Part shown: in pieces, positions 33,003 through 42,426 of the stretch
Layout: every line of letters begins with the position of its first letter
Position numbering within the stretch: position 1 is the first letter of the stretch
NCBI GenBank assembly: GCA_021208885.1
Contig: JAJOJF010000037.1
Coordinates: 141,468-205,467 of the forward strand
DNA length: 64,000 nucleotides
From: Burkholderiaceae bacterium
Lineage (GTDB): Bacteria; Pseudomonadota; Gammaproteobacteria; Burkholderiales; Burkholderiaceae_B
Direction of reading: 5' to 3'
Translations under genes and position numbers: made by a program
Notes under the pieces: model-generated
The model's input: the letters and a program-made list of their open reading frames with translations, nothing else
What the model was told of the DNA's origin: nothing
The model's database searches: none

Positions 33003-34184
33003 ATGCGCGAAGTATGGGTGACGGCGGCCGTTAGGACGGCAGTGGGTGATTTCGGTGGGTCATTAAAAGATGTCCCTCCTATTGATCTTGGCACCACGGT
33101 GGTTAAGGCTGCCCTGGAAAAAAGTGGGGCACCGGTTGATCAAGTCGGTCATTTGGCGTTTGGCCATGTGATTCATACAGAGGCACGCGACATGTATCTC
33201 TCGCGTGTGGTTGCGCTCAATTCAGGCCTGCCGCAAACCACAGCGGCTTTTAACGTCAACCGGCTCTGTGGCTCAGGCTTGCAAGCCATCGTCTCGGCCT
33301 CGCAGTCAATTCTTCTGGGTGATACGGAAGTGGCTGTCGGTGGTGGTGCTGAGGCCATGAGCCGCGGCGGTTACTTGTCTGAGGCTATGCGGTTCGGTGC
33401 CCGTATGGGCGACACCAAGGTAACCGACATGATGGTCGCAGCCTTAACGGATCCGTTTGGCCGTATGCACATGGGTGTTACGGCAGAAAATGTCGCCAAA
33501 AAGTTCGGTATCACACGCGATGACCAAGACGCATTGGCCGTTGAGTCACACAAGCGAGCTATTCGCGCACAGGATGAGGGGCGTTTTGACGGCCAAATCG
33601 TGCCTGTTGTCATCAAAGGTCGCAAGGGCGATGTTGTGTTCGACAAGGACGAGCACCCTCGCCGTGATATCAGCCTTGAGGGCTTGGCCAAATTGCGCGC
33701 TGTTTTCCAGAAGGAAAACGGTACAGTTACGGCGGGCAATGCCTCGGGTATTAATGATGGTGCGGCTGCAGTTGTTCTCATGAGTGGTGAGGCACTGAAA
33801 TCCTCTGGTTCCAAGCCATTAGCAAAGCTCGTGGCATACGCGCATGCAGGCGTTGACCCGGAGATCATGGGTATCGGACCAGTCCCGGCTTCACAGCTGG
33901 TGCTCAAGCGCGCTGGATTAACGCTGGATCAGATTGATGTGATTGAGGCGAACGAAGCTTTTGCCGCCCAGGCATGCGCCGTAACCAAAGAGCTTGGACT
34001 CGACCCTGAGAAGGTCAATCCGAACGGCAGTGGCATTTCGCTTGGCCATCCGATTGGCGCCACCGGGGCCATTGTCACTGTCAAGGCGATTCATGAGTTG
34101 CATCGCACCGGTGGTCGTTATGCATTAGTCACCATGTGTATTGGTGGCGGGCAGGGGATCGCCGCGATTTTCGAGCGCGCATAA
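33003..34184 (+). CDS. Acetyl-CoA acetyltransferase (thiolase)
   Basis: This 393-residue thiolase condenses two acetyl-CoA to acetoacetyl-CoA or cleaves 3-ketoacyl-CoA. The nucleophilic cysteine lies in [13 protein letters not shown], the catalytic histidine in [15 protein letters not shown], and the second cysteine in [16 protein letters not shown] precedes the ATG. It could supply or consume acetoacetyl-CoA for scoAB at 9800. Whether it is biosynthetic (PhaA-type) or degradative cannot be told from sequence alone. Confidence 0.93.
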   Translation: MREVWVTAAVRTAVGDFGGSLKDVPPIDLGTTVVKAALEKSGAPVDQVGHLAFGHVIHTEARDMYLSRVVALNSGLPQTTAAFNVNRLCGSGLQAIVSASQSILLGDTEVAVGGGAEAMSRGGYLSEAMRFGARMGDTKVTDMMVAALTDPFGRMHMGVTAENVAKKFGITRDDQDALAVESHKRAIRAQDEGRFDGQIVPVVIKGRKGDVVFDKDEHPRRDISLEGLAKLRAVFQKENGTVTAGNASGINDGAAAVVLMSGEALKSSGSKPLAKLVAYAHAGVDPEIMGIGPVPASQLVLKRAGLTLDQIDVIEANEAFAAQACAVTKELGLDPEKVNPNGSGISLGHPIGATGAIVTVKAIHELHRTGGRYALVTMCIGGGQGIAAIFERA

Positions 34185-34188
34185 GCTG

Positions 34189-34899
34189 TCAGGTCTCTGG
34201 CAGGCTCGCCACCGGTGAGCCTGCCATATAGCCAAGTTCAAACAGTGAAATCGTGCGTGGTCCGGCCACAATGATGTGGTCAAGCAGCGATACATCCACC
34301 AGAGCCAATGCCTGTCCGAGTGTCTGAGTCATGGAGATATCGCCGGGGCTCGGTTCGGCGAATCCGGAAGGGTGATTGTGTGCCAGGATTACCGCGCTTG
34401 CATGGTGTTCGAGCGCCATTTTGACGAGTTCGCGTGGATAGACTGACGTCTGCGTCAGAGTGCCTCTCGACACATGCTTGCACGCCAAGATTTGATTCTG
34501 AGCGTTTAGCAGCAACGCAATGCAGTGCTCAATTGGCCGGTTTGAAAGCAAGCGGCGACAGTGGTCATGAATCTGCTTGGGTTGCCGCACAGGTTGGCCC
34601 GAAACGAGTTCGGACAAGCTTGCTCGCTCCCCGATTTCAAAGCAGGCGGCCAGTAAACTTGCCCTGGCTGGGCCAAGGCCTTTGAGGGCTTTGAGATCCT
34701 TGACAGATTTTCGCTGCAAGCCTCGTAAACCACCACAACTGGCTAGCAATTCGTTGGCCATGCCAATGGCGTTGCAGCCTTTGCGGCCACTGCCAAGCAA
34801 AAGGGCTACTAATTCGGCATCGGTTAAGGCTCTTGCACCGAATTTGGCTAGTCTTTCTCTCGGACGTTCATCTGGTGTCAGGCTTTCGCGTAAATGCAT
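34189..34899 (-). CDS. radC: RadC-family JAB/MPN-domain protein
   Basis: The 236-residue protein has an N-terminal helix-hairpin-helix-like domain (ESLTPDERPRERLAKFGARALTDAELVALLLGSG). The C-terminal metal-binding JAB motif contains HNHPSGFAEPSPGDISMTQTL with its zinc histidines and Asp. The function of RadC is unresolved despite its name. The ATG at 34899 has AAGG upstream and matches the family N-terminus; the frame extends to 34980 but without support. It is divergent from fkpB. Confidence 0.9.
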   Translation of the reverse strand: MHLRESLTPDERPRERLAKFGARALTDAELVALLLGSGRKGCNAIGMANELLASCGGLRGLQRKSVKDLKALKGLGPARASLLAACFEIGERASLSELVSGQPVRQPKQIHDHCRRLLSNRPIEHCIALLLNAQNQILACKHVSRGTLTQTSVYPRELVKMALEHHASAVILAHNHPSGFAEPSPGDISMTQTLGQALALVDVSLLDHIIVAGPRTISLFELGYMAGSPVASLPET

Positions 34900-34963
34900 G
34901 GGGCAACCTTTAAAATGCTGGAAGTTAAGTTTGACGCATAACCTTGATCTCAATGAGCCAACC

Positions 34964-35425
34964 ATGACAAATTTGCCCACGGTCCGAGAGGACTCTTATT
35001 TAACGTTGCACTACCGAATCGTGATTGAAAGTGGGCCAGGGGCGGGCTCGATTTTTATTGACACGTTTGATGGGCGGCCTGCCACTTTGCAACTCGGTGT
35101 CGGGCAATGGGCCCCTGGCATGGAGCAGGCGTTACTGGGGCGCACCGAGGGGGATTGTTTCAGTATTCATTTGGCCGCCGACCGTGCATATGGGGACCGT
35201 AACCCCGAATTGGTGCAGCGGGTCAGTCGTCAGATGCTGGCTGAGAATGCGGGTGAGGATGAGGCGTTTTCTCCGGGTGATTTGGTGTCGTTTACAGCGC
35301 CAAACGGAGGTCAGTATTCAGGCGTATTGAAGGAAATTGATGATCAAGGCGCTTTGTTCGACTTCAATCATCCCTTGGCCGGACGTGCGCTTAGAATTGA
35401 TATTGATTTGTTGGGAGTGATCTGA
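34964..35425 (+). CDS. fkpB: FKBP-type peptidyl-prolyl isomerase (FkpB/SlpA)
   Basis: This is a 153-residue cytoplasmic FKBP with the SlyD/FkpB domain order: [12 protein letters not shown], then [27 protein letters not shown], then an inserted flap ([18 protein letters not shown]), then [20 protein letters not shown]. The ATG at 34964 is family-typical; a longer frame starting in the antisense of radC is rejected. Its stop overlaps the ispH start by one base, the conserved fkpB-ispH operon. Confidence 0.92.
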   Translation: MTNLPTVREDSYLTLHYRIVIESGPGAGSIFIDTFDGRPATLQLGVGQWAPGMEQALLGRTEGDCFSIHLAADRAYGDRNPELVQRVSRQMLAENAGEDEAFSPGDLVSFTAPNGGQYSGVLKEIDDQGALFDFNHPLAGRALRIDIDLLGVI

Positions 35426-36384
35426 TGGCGGGGCTTGATATCGTTTTGGCGCAGCCGCGCGGGTTTTGTGCAGGGGTAGATCGGGCAATCGAAATTGTTG
35501 AGCGTGCATTGCAGATCCATGGTGCACCGATTTATGTTCGTCATGAAATCGTGCATAACAAATTTGTGGTTCAAGACTTGCGTGCCAAAGGAGCGGTATT
35601 CGTCAAGGAGCTTGATGAAGTACCCACTGGGTCAATTGTTGTGTTTTCTGCCCATGGCGTTTCAAAGCAGGTTCAGTCAGATGCCAAGGCGCTGGGTCTG
35701 CAGGTCTTTGATGCGACCTGTCCCTTGGTGACAAAGGTACACGTTGAGGTAGCCAAAATGAGAGCCGCTGGTTTGGAGGTCATCATGATTGGTCATCAGG
35801 GGCACCCTGAGGTAGAGGGTACGCTTGGGCAGTCTGGTGAGGGCATGTATCTAGTGGAGACGGTCGAAGATGTGCAGTCTTTGCAAGTGGCTGATCCGAC
35901 CAAACTTGCATTTGTGACGCAGACGACGCTGTCAGTTGACGATGCAGCAACAGTTGCCCAAGCATTGCGTGAAAGGTTCCCCGGGATTCAGGAGCCCAAG
36001 AAAAGTGATATTTGCTATGCCACTCAGAATCGTCAGGACGCAGTCAAGCTGATGAGTCAGCAGTGTGATTTGGTTTTAGTGGTTGGCAGTGCAAACAGTT
36101 CAAATTCAAATCGCTTGCGCGAGGTCGCCACTAGACTAGGGGTTGAGGCTTACTTGATCGACGGTCCAAATTCGATTGATCCCCAATGGCTTGTGAGCAA
36201 GCAGCATGTTGGTATTACGGCTGGCGCATCGGCTCCTGAAGTTCTGGTGCAAGAAGTGATTGTCCGTTTAAAAGAACTTGGCGCAATTTCGGTGCGAACG
36301 ATGGACGGATTGCAAGAGCACGTGTCATTTCCCTTGCCCAAAGGGCTCAGTGACAAGTCGATGGGATCGCGTGACGAAGGGTAA
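35425..36384 (+). CDS. ispH: 4-hydroxy-3-methylbut-2-enyl diphosphate reductase
   Basis: The last enzyme of the MEP isoprenoid pathway makes IPP and DMAPP with a [4Fe-4S] cluster. Over 319 residues the three cluster cysteines are visible in [22 protein letters not shown] and [12 protein letters not shown]. The substrate-binding histidines are in [12 protein letters not shown] and [15 protein letters not shown]. The C-terminal stretch [15 protein letters not shown] is also canonical. The upstream fkpB gene overlaps it. Confidence 0.97.
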   Translation: MAGLDIVLAQPRGFCAGVDRAIEIVERALQIHGAPIYVRHEIVHNKFVVQDLRAKGAVFVKELDEVPTGSIVVFSAHGVSKQVQSDAKALGLQVFDATCPLVTKVHVEVAKMRAAGLEVIMIGHQGHPEVEGTLGQSGEGMYLVETVEDVQSLQVADPTKLAFVTQTTLSVDDAATVAQALRERFPGIQEPKKSDICYATQNRQDAVKLMSQQCDLVLVVGSANSSNSNRLREVATRLGVEAYLIDGPNSIDPQWLVSKQHVGITAGASAPEVLVQEVIVRLKELGAISVRTMDGLQEHVSFPLPKGLSDKSMGSRDEG

Positions 36385-36539
36385 GGCGATCGTCTCTGAA
36401 GTATCCATTTGATCCAAACGAGGCGGTTTTGGCCATGTTTTGTTCAGCGCAATGTTTGTGAGTGTGCCGATGCCCTAATATCCAACAGCCTGACGGCAAA
36501 TTCGCCTAGGCTGTCAAAAATTAGATCAAAACAGAACCT

Positions 36540-37805
36540 ATGCAGCGACCCTATCAATCCCGTTGGTACTACGGCTGGAATATCGTGGCCGGTGCCACGG
36601 TTCTAACGTTGTTGACCGTTGGCATGCGATTGGGCATCGGCCCGTTTTTCTTGCCAATGACACAAGACTTGGCATTTAGTCGAAGTCTGCTTTCTACCAT
36701 TATTGCGGTTGGCATGCTGTGTTACGGCCTCGCCATGCCATTAGCAGGCTATCTGGTAGGACGATGGGGGACACGCGCGGTTTTGTTGATTGGTGTGTTT
36801 GTTGTGGTGTTGTCTTCATTCTGGACCATTTATGCAACAACACCCTGGGCATTGATGATGTCGTTCGGGATTTTATTGTCGGTGGGCCTGGCCTTTACGA
36901 GCCCGATTGCGCTTACCCCGGTGATTGCAAAGTGGTTTACGCGCAAACGCGGCATGGCTTTGTTTTTCCTGTCCACGGGTTCAATGGCGGGCATTGCTAT
37001 CATGACGCCAGTCTTTACTTTGGCCATCGAGACCGTTGGTTGGCAGGCAACGCTGTTTTGGTTCGCTATCGCCTTTTTGGTAATTGCTACCCCGATAGCC
37101 ATTTGGGTTGTTCGTGACAATCCTCCAGCGCACACAGATACGCTGGACAACCAGGTTGCTGCCGCCAAGACTCGTTCTGAACTGCATGCAATGCACATGA
37201 GCGTAGAGCGCTTGACGTTCTATCAGGCAATTAAAAGCTGGCCATTCTGGTTGATTTGTCTCGGTCTATTTGCTTGTGGCTTTAGCATGAATCTCTTGGG
37301 CACGCATGGCATGCCCATGCTGATGGATCACGGCTTTGATCCGCTGACTAGCTCTATGGGTATTGGTTTGATTGGTGTGGTGGCTATCTTCAGCACGCTA
37401 GTGCTGGGGCGGCTGTCTGATGTGCTGCCACGGCCGAGCATGTTGGCAGTGATTTATTTGGTCCGCGGCTTAGGTTTTTTCATGTTGTTGATCGTGGGTA
37501 CAAAATGGGAACTGTTTTTGACGTCTTCCATTGGTGGGATTGTGTGGGCCGGCAGTATTGCGCTGTCGTCAGCCATTTTGGCTGACATCTATGGTGTCAA
37601 GTTGGTTGGAGTTTTGTATGGTTGGGCCTACTTGTCACATCAGATAGGCGCGACGGTCAGCTCTTGGCTGGGAGGCTGGGGGTATGACACGTTTGGTACG
37701 CACTGGATCGCGTTTGGTGCTTCCGGCGTGCTGCTGGTTGCTGCGGCAGCGGTATCTTACCAGCTGCCGCGACAAGGCACTTTTCTTATTCGAGTGTCTG
37801 CATAG
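36540..37805 (+). CDS. MFS transporter (monocarboxylate/OFA-like)
   Basis: This is a 421-residue inner-membrane carrier with 12 predicted helices. The opening YYGWNIVAGATVLTLLTVGMRLGIGPFF resembles the YGW-start of oxalate/formate and monocarboxylate antiporters of the OFA-like branch. KWFTRKRGMALFFLSTGSMAG is the loop 4-5 signature. Next to it, convergently, are a beta-keto-acid cleavage enzyme and a dehydrogenase, so it may import their substrate. The substrate itself is unknown, and the 155 bases before it show no obvious signal. Confidence 0.75.
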   Translation: MQRPYQSRWYYGWNIVAGATVLTLLTVGMRLGIGPFFLPMTQDLAFSRSLLSTIIAVGMLCYGLAMPLAGYLVGRWGTRAVLLIGVFVVVLSSFWTIYATTPWALMMSFGILLSVGLAFTSPIALTPVIAKWFTRKRGMALFFLSTGSMAGIAIMTPVFTLAIETVGWQATLFWFAIAFLVIATPIAIWVVRDNPPAHTDTLDNQVAAAKTRSELHAMHMSVERLTFYQAIKSWPFWLICLGLFACGFSMNLLGTHGMPMLMDHGFDPLTSSMGIGLIGVVAIFSTLVLGRLSDVLPRPSMLAVIYLVRGLGFFMLLIVGTKWELFLTSSIGGIVWAGSIALSSAILADIYGVKLVGVLYGWAYLSHQIGATVSSWLGGWGYDTFGTHWIAFGASGVLLVAAAAVSYQLPRQGTFLIRVSA

Positions 37806-37822
37806 CGACAGACAATCAGCCC

Positions 37823-38755
37823 TCAAAAATTGACCTGATCACGGCCTTTGAGTTGCAGAATTTGTCTGGCCTCGTCAGGCGTGGCGACCTCGAGGTTGAG
37901 TGCTTCGAGGATGACACGAATCCTGCTGACCTGCTCTGCATTCGATGATGCCATCTTGCCAGGTTCAATCCAGAGTGAATCCTCAAGGCCCACACGCACA
38001 TTCGAACCCATTGCTGCACCCATTGTGGCCAATGGGATTTGATTTCGGCCAGCGCCGAGAATTGACCATTGGTAATTGTCACCGAACAGGCGATCGGCTG
38101 TTCGGCGCATGTGCATCAAGTCTTCGGGGTTAGGGCCAATACCACCGAGAATGCCAAATACGGACTGCACAAACGCTGGGCCGGGTACAAGACCTTTATC
38201 CATAAAATGAGCCAGGTTATAGAGATGACTAATGTCGTAACACTCAAATTCAAAACGGGTTCCGTTATCTGACCCTTGCCTTAGGATTGTCTCGATATCC
38301 TTGTACGTGTTCTTGAAAATAAGGTCACGACTATTTTCCAGATGCTCACGCTCCCATTGGTGCTCAAAGGTCTTGAAACGATCGAGCATCGGAAACAAAC
38401 CAAAATTCATCGAGCCCATGTTCAAGGATGCGACTTCAGGCCTGAATGTCATGGCGGGTCGCATGCGTTCCTCAACACTCATGTGAGGACTGCCACCGGT
38501 CGTAATGTTTACGACCGCATTGGTGTTGGCTTTGATCTTTTGCAAGAACGGCCTGAATAGTTCAGGATCTTGGGAAGGTTTGCCGGTGCTTGGGTCACGA
38601 GCATGCAGATGTAGGATAGCTGCGCCAGCTTGGGCTGCGCCAATGGCTGCGTCTGCGATTTGCTCTGCAGTCACGGGTAGGGCTTTAGACATGGAGGGTG
38701 TATGAATCGCGCCGGTAACAGCGCAGGTGATGATGACTTTGCGTTTGCTTGCCAT
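37823..38755 (-). CDS. Beta-keto acid cleavage enzyme (BKACE, DUF849)
   Basis: The 310-residue TIM-barrel protein has the family zinc motif in AGAAILHLHARDPSTGKP, where the two histidines bind the metal. VIITCAVTGAIHTPSMS and NITTGGSPHMSVEERMRPAMTFRPEVASLNMGSMNFGL are also canonical. These enzymes condense a beta-keto acid with acetyl-CoA to form acetoacetate and a new CoA ester; substrates include 3-keto-5-aminohexanoate and dehydrocarnitine. The adjacent dehydrogenase (32 bases upstream on the same strand) makes a carnitine-like route plausible but unproven. Confidence 0.87.
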   Translation of the reverse strand: MASKRKVIITCAVTGAIHTPSMSKALPVTAEQIADAAIGAAQAGAAILHLHARDPSTGKPSQDPELFRPFLQKIKANTNAVVNITTGGSPHMSVEERMRPAMTFRPEVASLNMGSMNFGLFPMLDRFKTFEHQWEREHLENSRDLIFKNTYKDIETILRQGSDNGTRFEFECYDISHLYNLAHFMDKGLVPGPAFVQSVFGILGGIGPNPEDLMHMRRTADRLFGDNYQWSILGAGRNQIPLATMGAAMGSNVRVGLEDSLWIEPGKMASSNAEQVSRIRVILEALNLEVATPDEARQILQLKGRDQVNF

Positions 38756-38787
38756 AATGTGTTCGCCTCGGGTTTGAGTTGGTTTGT

Positions 38788-39723
38788 CTATTCGCTAGTG
38801 TGTTCGAATTGCAGTTTGTGTCGCATGAGAGCCATCAGTCGTTCGTCGCGCCAGAGTCGCCGATCCAGTAGTTTGTCTGCGGGTAATTGTTCACGACGTT
38901 GTGTTTGGGCCTTGTGGATTAGTTCCTCACTCCATGGGTTCGTGTCCGTTTGTTCGGTGGCAATGCTCTGGTACATCCCACCATAGCGTTTGCAATAGTC
39001 TGCAAGTCCATCGGGTGCATTCAAGTCAATGGTTTCAAATGGTCCCATAAATGACCAGCGCAGCCCAAGACCATGTTTGACGGTGACATCAAGGTCTTCG
39101 ACGCTAACTACACCTTGTTCAACCAGACGAAATGCTTCACGTAGCAAAGCGCCCTGAAGACGGTTGAGCACGAATCCTTCGACCTCGTGGTGAACGGTGA
39201 CGGGTTGTTGTTTCACTAGCTCCATCAATGCTCTTGCGCGTTCGATAACCGCAGCGTCAGTCCAAGGCGCTCCGCACAGCTCAACAACAGGCACGAGATA
39301 GGGCGGATTTACAGGATGGGCAACCAGGCAGCGATGGCGCCCTGGCAATGATTCGGTAAATAGCGATGCGGGAATGCTTGACGTAGAGCTCGCAAGAATG
39401 GCGTCTGGCTTGGCAAGCGCATCGAGATGTTGATAAAAATCGCGCTTGATTTCTACCTGCTCTGGCAAGCTTTCCTGAACGTAGTCTGCGCCTTCGAGCG
39501 CATCAGCCAAAGAAGATGCAACCCTTATGTGGTTCATTGCAGCAGTAGCGTCGCTGACTAGGCCATGCGTTTGAAGCTCTAGCAATTGTTTGGAAATGAT
39601 ATTGGTAGCACGTTGCAGTGCTTCATGGTTGCCATCCCAAATGCTTACCTCCAGGCCAGCGCGCGCGAAGACAATCGCCCATGCTTGCCCAACCAGTCCC
39701 GTGCCTATAACGGCTATTTTCAT
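38788..39723 (-). CDS. 3-hydroxyacyl-CoA dehydrogenase-family protein (carnitine/L-gulonate dehydrogenase-like)
   Basis: The 311-residue protein has the NAD-binding motif VIGTGLVGQAWAIVFARAG. ASSTSSIPASLF carries the catalytic serine, and the catalytic histidine is in CLVAHPVNPPYLVPVVEL. VEGFVLNRLQGALLREAFRLVEQGV matches the C-terminal domain. This is the lambda-crystallin/L-gulonate 3-dehydrogenase and carnitine 3-dehydrogenase group, acting on free beta-hydroxy acids rather than CoA esters. AAGGAGGAG before the ATG is a strong ribosome binding site. With the BKACE gene it would make and cleave a beta-keto acid. Confidence 0.82.
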   Translation of the reverse strand: MKIAVIGTGLVGQAWAIVFARAGLEVSIWDGNHEALQRATNIISKQLLELQTHGLVSDATAAMNHIRVASSLADALEGADYVQESLPEQVEIKRDFYQHLDALAKPDAILASSTSSIPASLFTESLPGRHRCLVAHPVNPPYLVPVVELCGAPWTDAAVIERARALMELVKQQPVTVHHEVEGFVLNRLQGALLREAFRLVEQGVVSVEDLDVTVKHGLGLRWSFMGPFETIDLNAPDGLADYCKRYGGMYQSIATEQTDTNPWSEELIHKAQTQRREQLPADKLLDRRLWRDERLMALMRHKLQFEHTSE

Positions 39724-40039
39724 AAAAAGACTCCTCCTTGTCTTGAACCCATGTCGTCATGCTATGGCCTGATGCCGCACCTATACGCCCCTTAGACAGC
39801 AGGCGTCCCGTGCCTGAGCACAACAACTCAGTGCTACCGGTGACCAGTACGTGCCTTTTCCCAACATCAGCGTCTGCGAACGCAGCTTATCTAGTCATAT
39901 TTATCTTGGGGTATTTGATTTGACCATAAGGGCGACGCTTATCGGAAGTTGGGACTCCCATCCGCGCATAATGGGGTAGAGCCAAACCGTAGAGCCAGGG
40001 TCGAGTTGTGGAGGCTGGGGGTGTGGGAAGTGAGAGGGA
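39724..40039. other. Intergenic region without a supportable gene
   Basis: These 316 bases lie between the dehydrogenase start and tRNA-Thr. They must hold the dehydrogenase promoter; I could not pick one with confidence. Short frames here have neither good ribosome binding sites nor family features, and one of them runs into the tRNA. Confidence 0.5.
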
Positions 40040-40115
40040 TGGTGCCGATGAGAGGAGTCGAACCTCCGACCTTCGCATTACGAATGCGCTGCTCTACCAA
40101 CTGAGCTACATCGGC
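40040..40115 (-). tRNA. tRNA-Thr (anticodon CGT)
   Basis: The reverse complement of this 76-base segment folds as a cloverleaf. The acceptor starts GCCGATG and ends with CATCGGC-A-CCA, the D-arm contains AGCTCAGTTGGTAGAGC, the anticodon loop TTCGTAA carries CGT (bases 40080-40082), and the T-loop is GGTTCGACTC. The CCA end is encoded. Confidence 0.95.
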
Positions 40116-40276
40116 GTAGCCTGCAATTCTATCAGAATGTTCAAAGCTTGCGCTTCGTTCATTCCGTGCAGTGTTCGAGAGTCACACAGATTAAGTACGG
40201 TCTGTGGTCACGCGGATTGGATGTGGGCCGATTTGCATATAAGTAAAATTCGGTGCTAGAATCTTCGCTTCTCCGG

Positions 40277-40352
40277 TCCCCAATAGCTCAGTCGGTAGAG
40301 CGCCGGACTGTTAATCCGTAGGTCCCTGGTTCGAGCCCAGGTTGGGGAGCCA
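40277..40352 (+). tRNA. tRNA-Asn (anticodon GTT)
   Basis: The 76-base cloverleaf has acceptor TCCCCAA / TTGGGGA, the D-arm AGCTCAGTCGGTAGAGC, anticodon loop CTGTTAA with GTT at 40310-40312, and the T-loop GGTTCGAGCC; the terminal GCCA is encoded. A tyrosine recombinase gene begins 120 bases after its 3' end, so the 3' half of this gene is the likely attachment site of the element that follows. The second copy expected at the far end was not found in the window. Confidence 0.97.
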
Positions 40353-40367
40353 AAATTCACATTCAAG

Positions 40368-40397
40368 ATCAGCAGGTTACGCCTGCTGATTTTTTTA
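40368..40397 (+). terminator. Terminator after tRNA-Asn
   Basis: A 9-base-pair inverted repeat, ATCAGCAGG / CCTGCTGAT, with a 5-base loop is followed by seven T. It starts 15 bases after the tRNA 3' end and isolates tRNA transcription from the integrase gene. Confidence 0.85.
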
Positions 40398-40471
40398 TCC
40401 CTGAATTGCACGTTTTATACACAGTTTAAAAATAGGTTGCTGATTTCTATATTTGGCAATACACTAGCTGC

Positions 40472-41863
40472 ATGCGTGAACATTCAGCTCAAACCATAGT
40501 CGTGAAAGAGAACGCCATCCGGCTGGTGCGTCGTGCTGACAGCGCCCGCTGGCAGGTGCACTACAAGGTCGACAAATTGGGCAAGTGGATGCGGTCGGCA
40601 ACCGGCACAGAGGACTTGGCAAAGGCCCGTGAAATCGCCGAAGAGAAATGGTATGAGGCCCGCATTCTTGCCAACAAGGGTGCGTTCGTTGTGTCAAAGA
40701 AGTTCCGGGCAGTGGCTGAAATTGTGCTGCGCGAACTTCACCTCAAAATAGAGAACGACAAAACCCGCCGTGGCAGCAACAATGACTACATCAGTGCCAT
40801 CAATAACTACCTGATCCCGTTTTACGGCAACTACAACGTCGATCGCATCACGCAGTCAGTGGTCAATGATTTTCATGACTGGCGTGTAGAGAAGGTTGGG
40901 CGGGAGCTTAGCCAAAGTGCTCAAGCCAATCACAATGCCGCCATGAATCTGGTTCTACAGAAGGCAGTTGAGCGTGGCTATATGTTGCCCATGCAAAAGC
41001 CGATCTTAAAGAACACTGGTGAGTCGGGTGGTCGGCGTCCGGATTTCAGTGACGAGGAAGTTCAGCAGCTCTTTGCTTTCATGCCAGGCTGGATTGAAGC
41101 CGCTCGGCGAGGGCGTCACCGCGAAATACGTGAGCTCTTGTGTATCTACGTGGGATTTGCCGCTGCAACTGGCATGCGGACTGGCACAGAGATGCATTAC
41201 CTCGAGTGGCGCCACATCAATATCAAAGAGACAGGATCTGAACCCGTGCTTTACGTCAGCCTGCAAAAGGGCAAAACGGTCAGAAAGCACAAGCCGCAGA
41301 CGGTCGTGCTGCATCGCAGTTGCGTGCTTTATCTGGAACGGTTGAAGAACCTGTCAAATGCGTTGAAAGACAAGTCACTTTGGGATGTGCTGCGCGAGCG
41401 TCACGCGATTCGGCTTTTTAGCTTAAGCGATGGCACGCAGCCAACACAGCTGACCAAGCAGTTCAAACAGCTGTTAATGGACGCCAACTTGCTGCTTTGT
41501 CCGATCACGGGTGAAGAGCGCACGCTTTACAGTTTGCGCCACTACGCCATCACCCAAGCCATTTCAAGAGGTTTGACTGCAGAGCAGTTGCAGCCTCAGT
41601 ACCGCACCAGTCCTGCCATGATTGCTCGGTACTACAACCATCTGGATCCACTGAGAAATGCCGAGTACTACGCTGGGCATAAGGATCCCAAGTACCAGCA
41701 TCAAGAAGAGGAAATCTCACGCCTGCTGAATGGCGTTCCTACTGATCCCATGATCGGTCTGGCAGAGCTGTCCACGGGTTTACGTATGCCCCTGGCTGCT
41801 ATTAACACGGCTGCCAACGATCATTTGCGGCAAGCACTGCGTAACTCCAAAGCCGCTCGATAA
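40472..41863 (+). CDS. Tyrosine recombinase/integrase of the tRNA-Asn element
   Basis: The 463-residue protein has an N-terminal DNA-binding part (including DYISAINNYLIPFYGNYNVDRIT, a core-binding SAM-like helix region) and a C-terminal catalytic domain. The catalytic residues visible are Arg in AATGMRTGTE (about R236), Arg in LYSLRHYAIT (about R356, with Tyr where the first box-II His usually lies), and the nucleophilic Tyr in MIARYYNHLD. Location next to the tRNA-Asn 3' end makes it the integrase for this site. The next gene starts 16 bases after its stop. Confidence 0.9.
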   Translation: MREHSAQTIVVKENAIRLVRRADSARWQVHYKVDKLGKWMRSATGTEDLAKAREIAEEKWYEARILANKGAFVVSKKFRAVAEIVLRELHLKIENDKTRRGSNNDYISAINNYLIPFYGNYNVDRITQSVVNDFHDWRVEKVGRELSQSAQANHNAAMNLVLQKAVERGYMLPMQKPILKNTGESGGRRPDFSDEEVQQLFAFMPGWIEAARRGRHREIRELLCIYVGFAAATGMRTGTEMHYLEWRHINIKETGSEPVLYVSLQKGKTVRKHKPQTVVLHRSCVLYLERLKNLSNALKDKSLWDVLRERHAIRLFSLSDGTQPTQLTKQFKQLLMDANLLLCPITGEERTLYSLRHYAITQAISRGLTAEQLQPQYRTSPAMIARYYNHLDPLRNAEYYAGHKDPKYQHQEEEISRLLNGVPTDPMIGLAELSTGLRMPLAAINTAANDHLRQALRNSKAAR

Positions 41864-41879
41864 CCCGGACTAACTGCAC

Positions 41880-42380
41880 ATGGCCAAACGACCCAACCTC
41901 ACGACCGAACACTCTGGCCAAGACGCTAGCCAGCTGTCGAAACTCTTCAAGTCAAGGGCTGAAAAATCACTGGCTGAGTCCATCGAGCTTCTAAGTGCAC
42001 GAGGTCTGTATGCCAGGGCTTTGAGCAAGATAGAGCAGGGGCAGGATATTTCAGATGAGTTGCCTGAGCTGAAAACAATCTCGACGGCAAATGCTATCCG
42101 TATCATCAAAAACTTGATCGCCGATGCCGACGAACAGGTTGAATCGGCGTGGGCACTAGATACCCGCTATGCTGACTTATTCAAGACCAGCTTCAGAATG
42201 AAGCAGCCCCCGGGAGAACTGTTTCCGGTTTTTGATGTTGAGTACACGGCAACGACAATCGATGGCGATGTGGTGATTTCAGCTGTGTCAAACCGTCGGA
42301 TGGTGACGGTTACAGTGACTGGGTCTGATGCCGCCGTTCAAAGTTTGGCGAAACGGTTAGTGATCGCTGGGTTGCGGTGA
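41880..42380 (+). CDS. Unknown 166-residue protein upstream of the OLD-like nuclease
   Basis: No family was recognised. The N-terminal half is helical (LSKLFKSRAEKSLAESIELLSARGLYARALSKIEQGQDI) and the C-terminal half looks like alternating strands (VFDVEYTATTIDGDVVISAVSNRRMVTVTVTG). There is no membrane segment or signal peptide. It lies 16 bases after the integrase and about 46 bases before the nuclease gene, all on one strand, so co-expression is likely. A role as partner or regulator of the nuclease is only inferred from position. Confidence 0.7.
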   Translation: MAKRPNLTTEHSGQDASQLSKLFKSRAEKSLAESIELLSARGLYARALSKIEQGQDISDELPELKTISTANAIRIIKNLIADADEQVESAWALDTRYADLFKTSFRMKQPPGELFPVFDVEYTATTIDGDVVISAVSNRRMVTVTVTGSDAAVQSLAKRLVIAGLR

Positions 42381-42426
42381 TTTTCTGTTTCTATAAGTTT
42401 TTGCAGGGTAAAGTCCAAAGGTGTCT

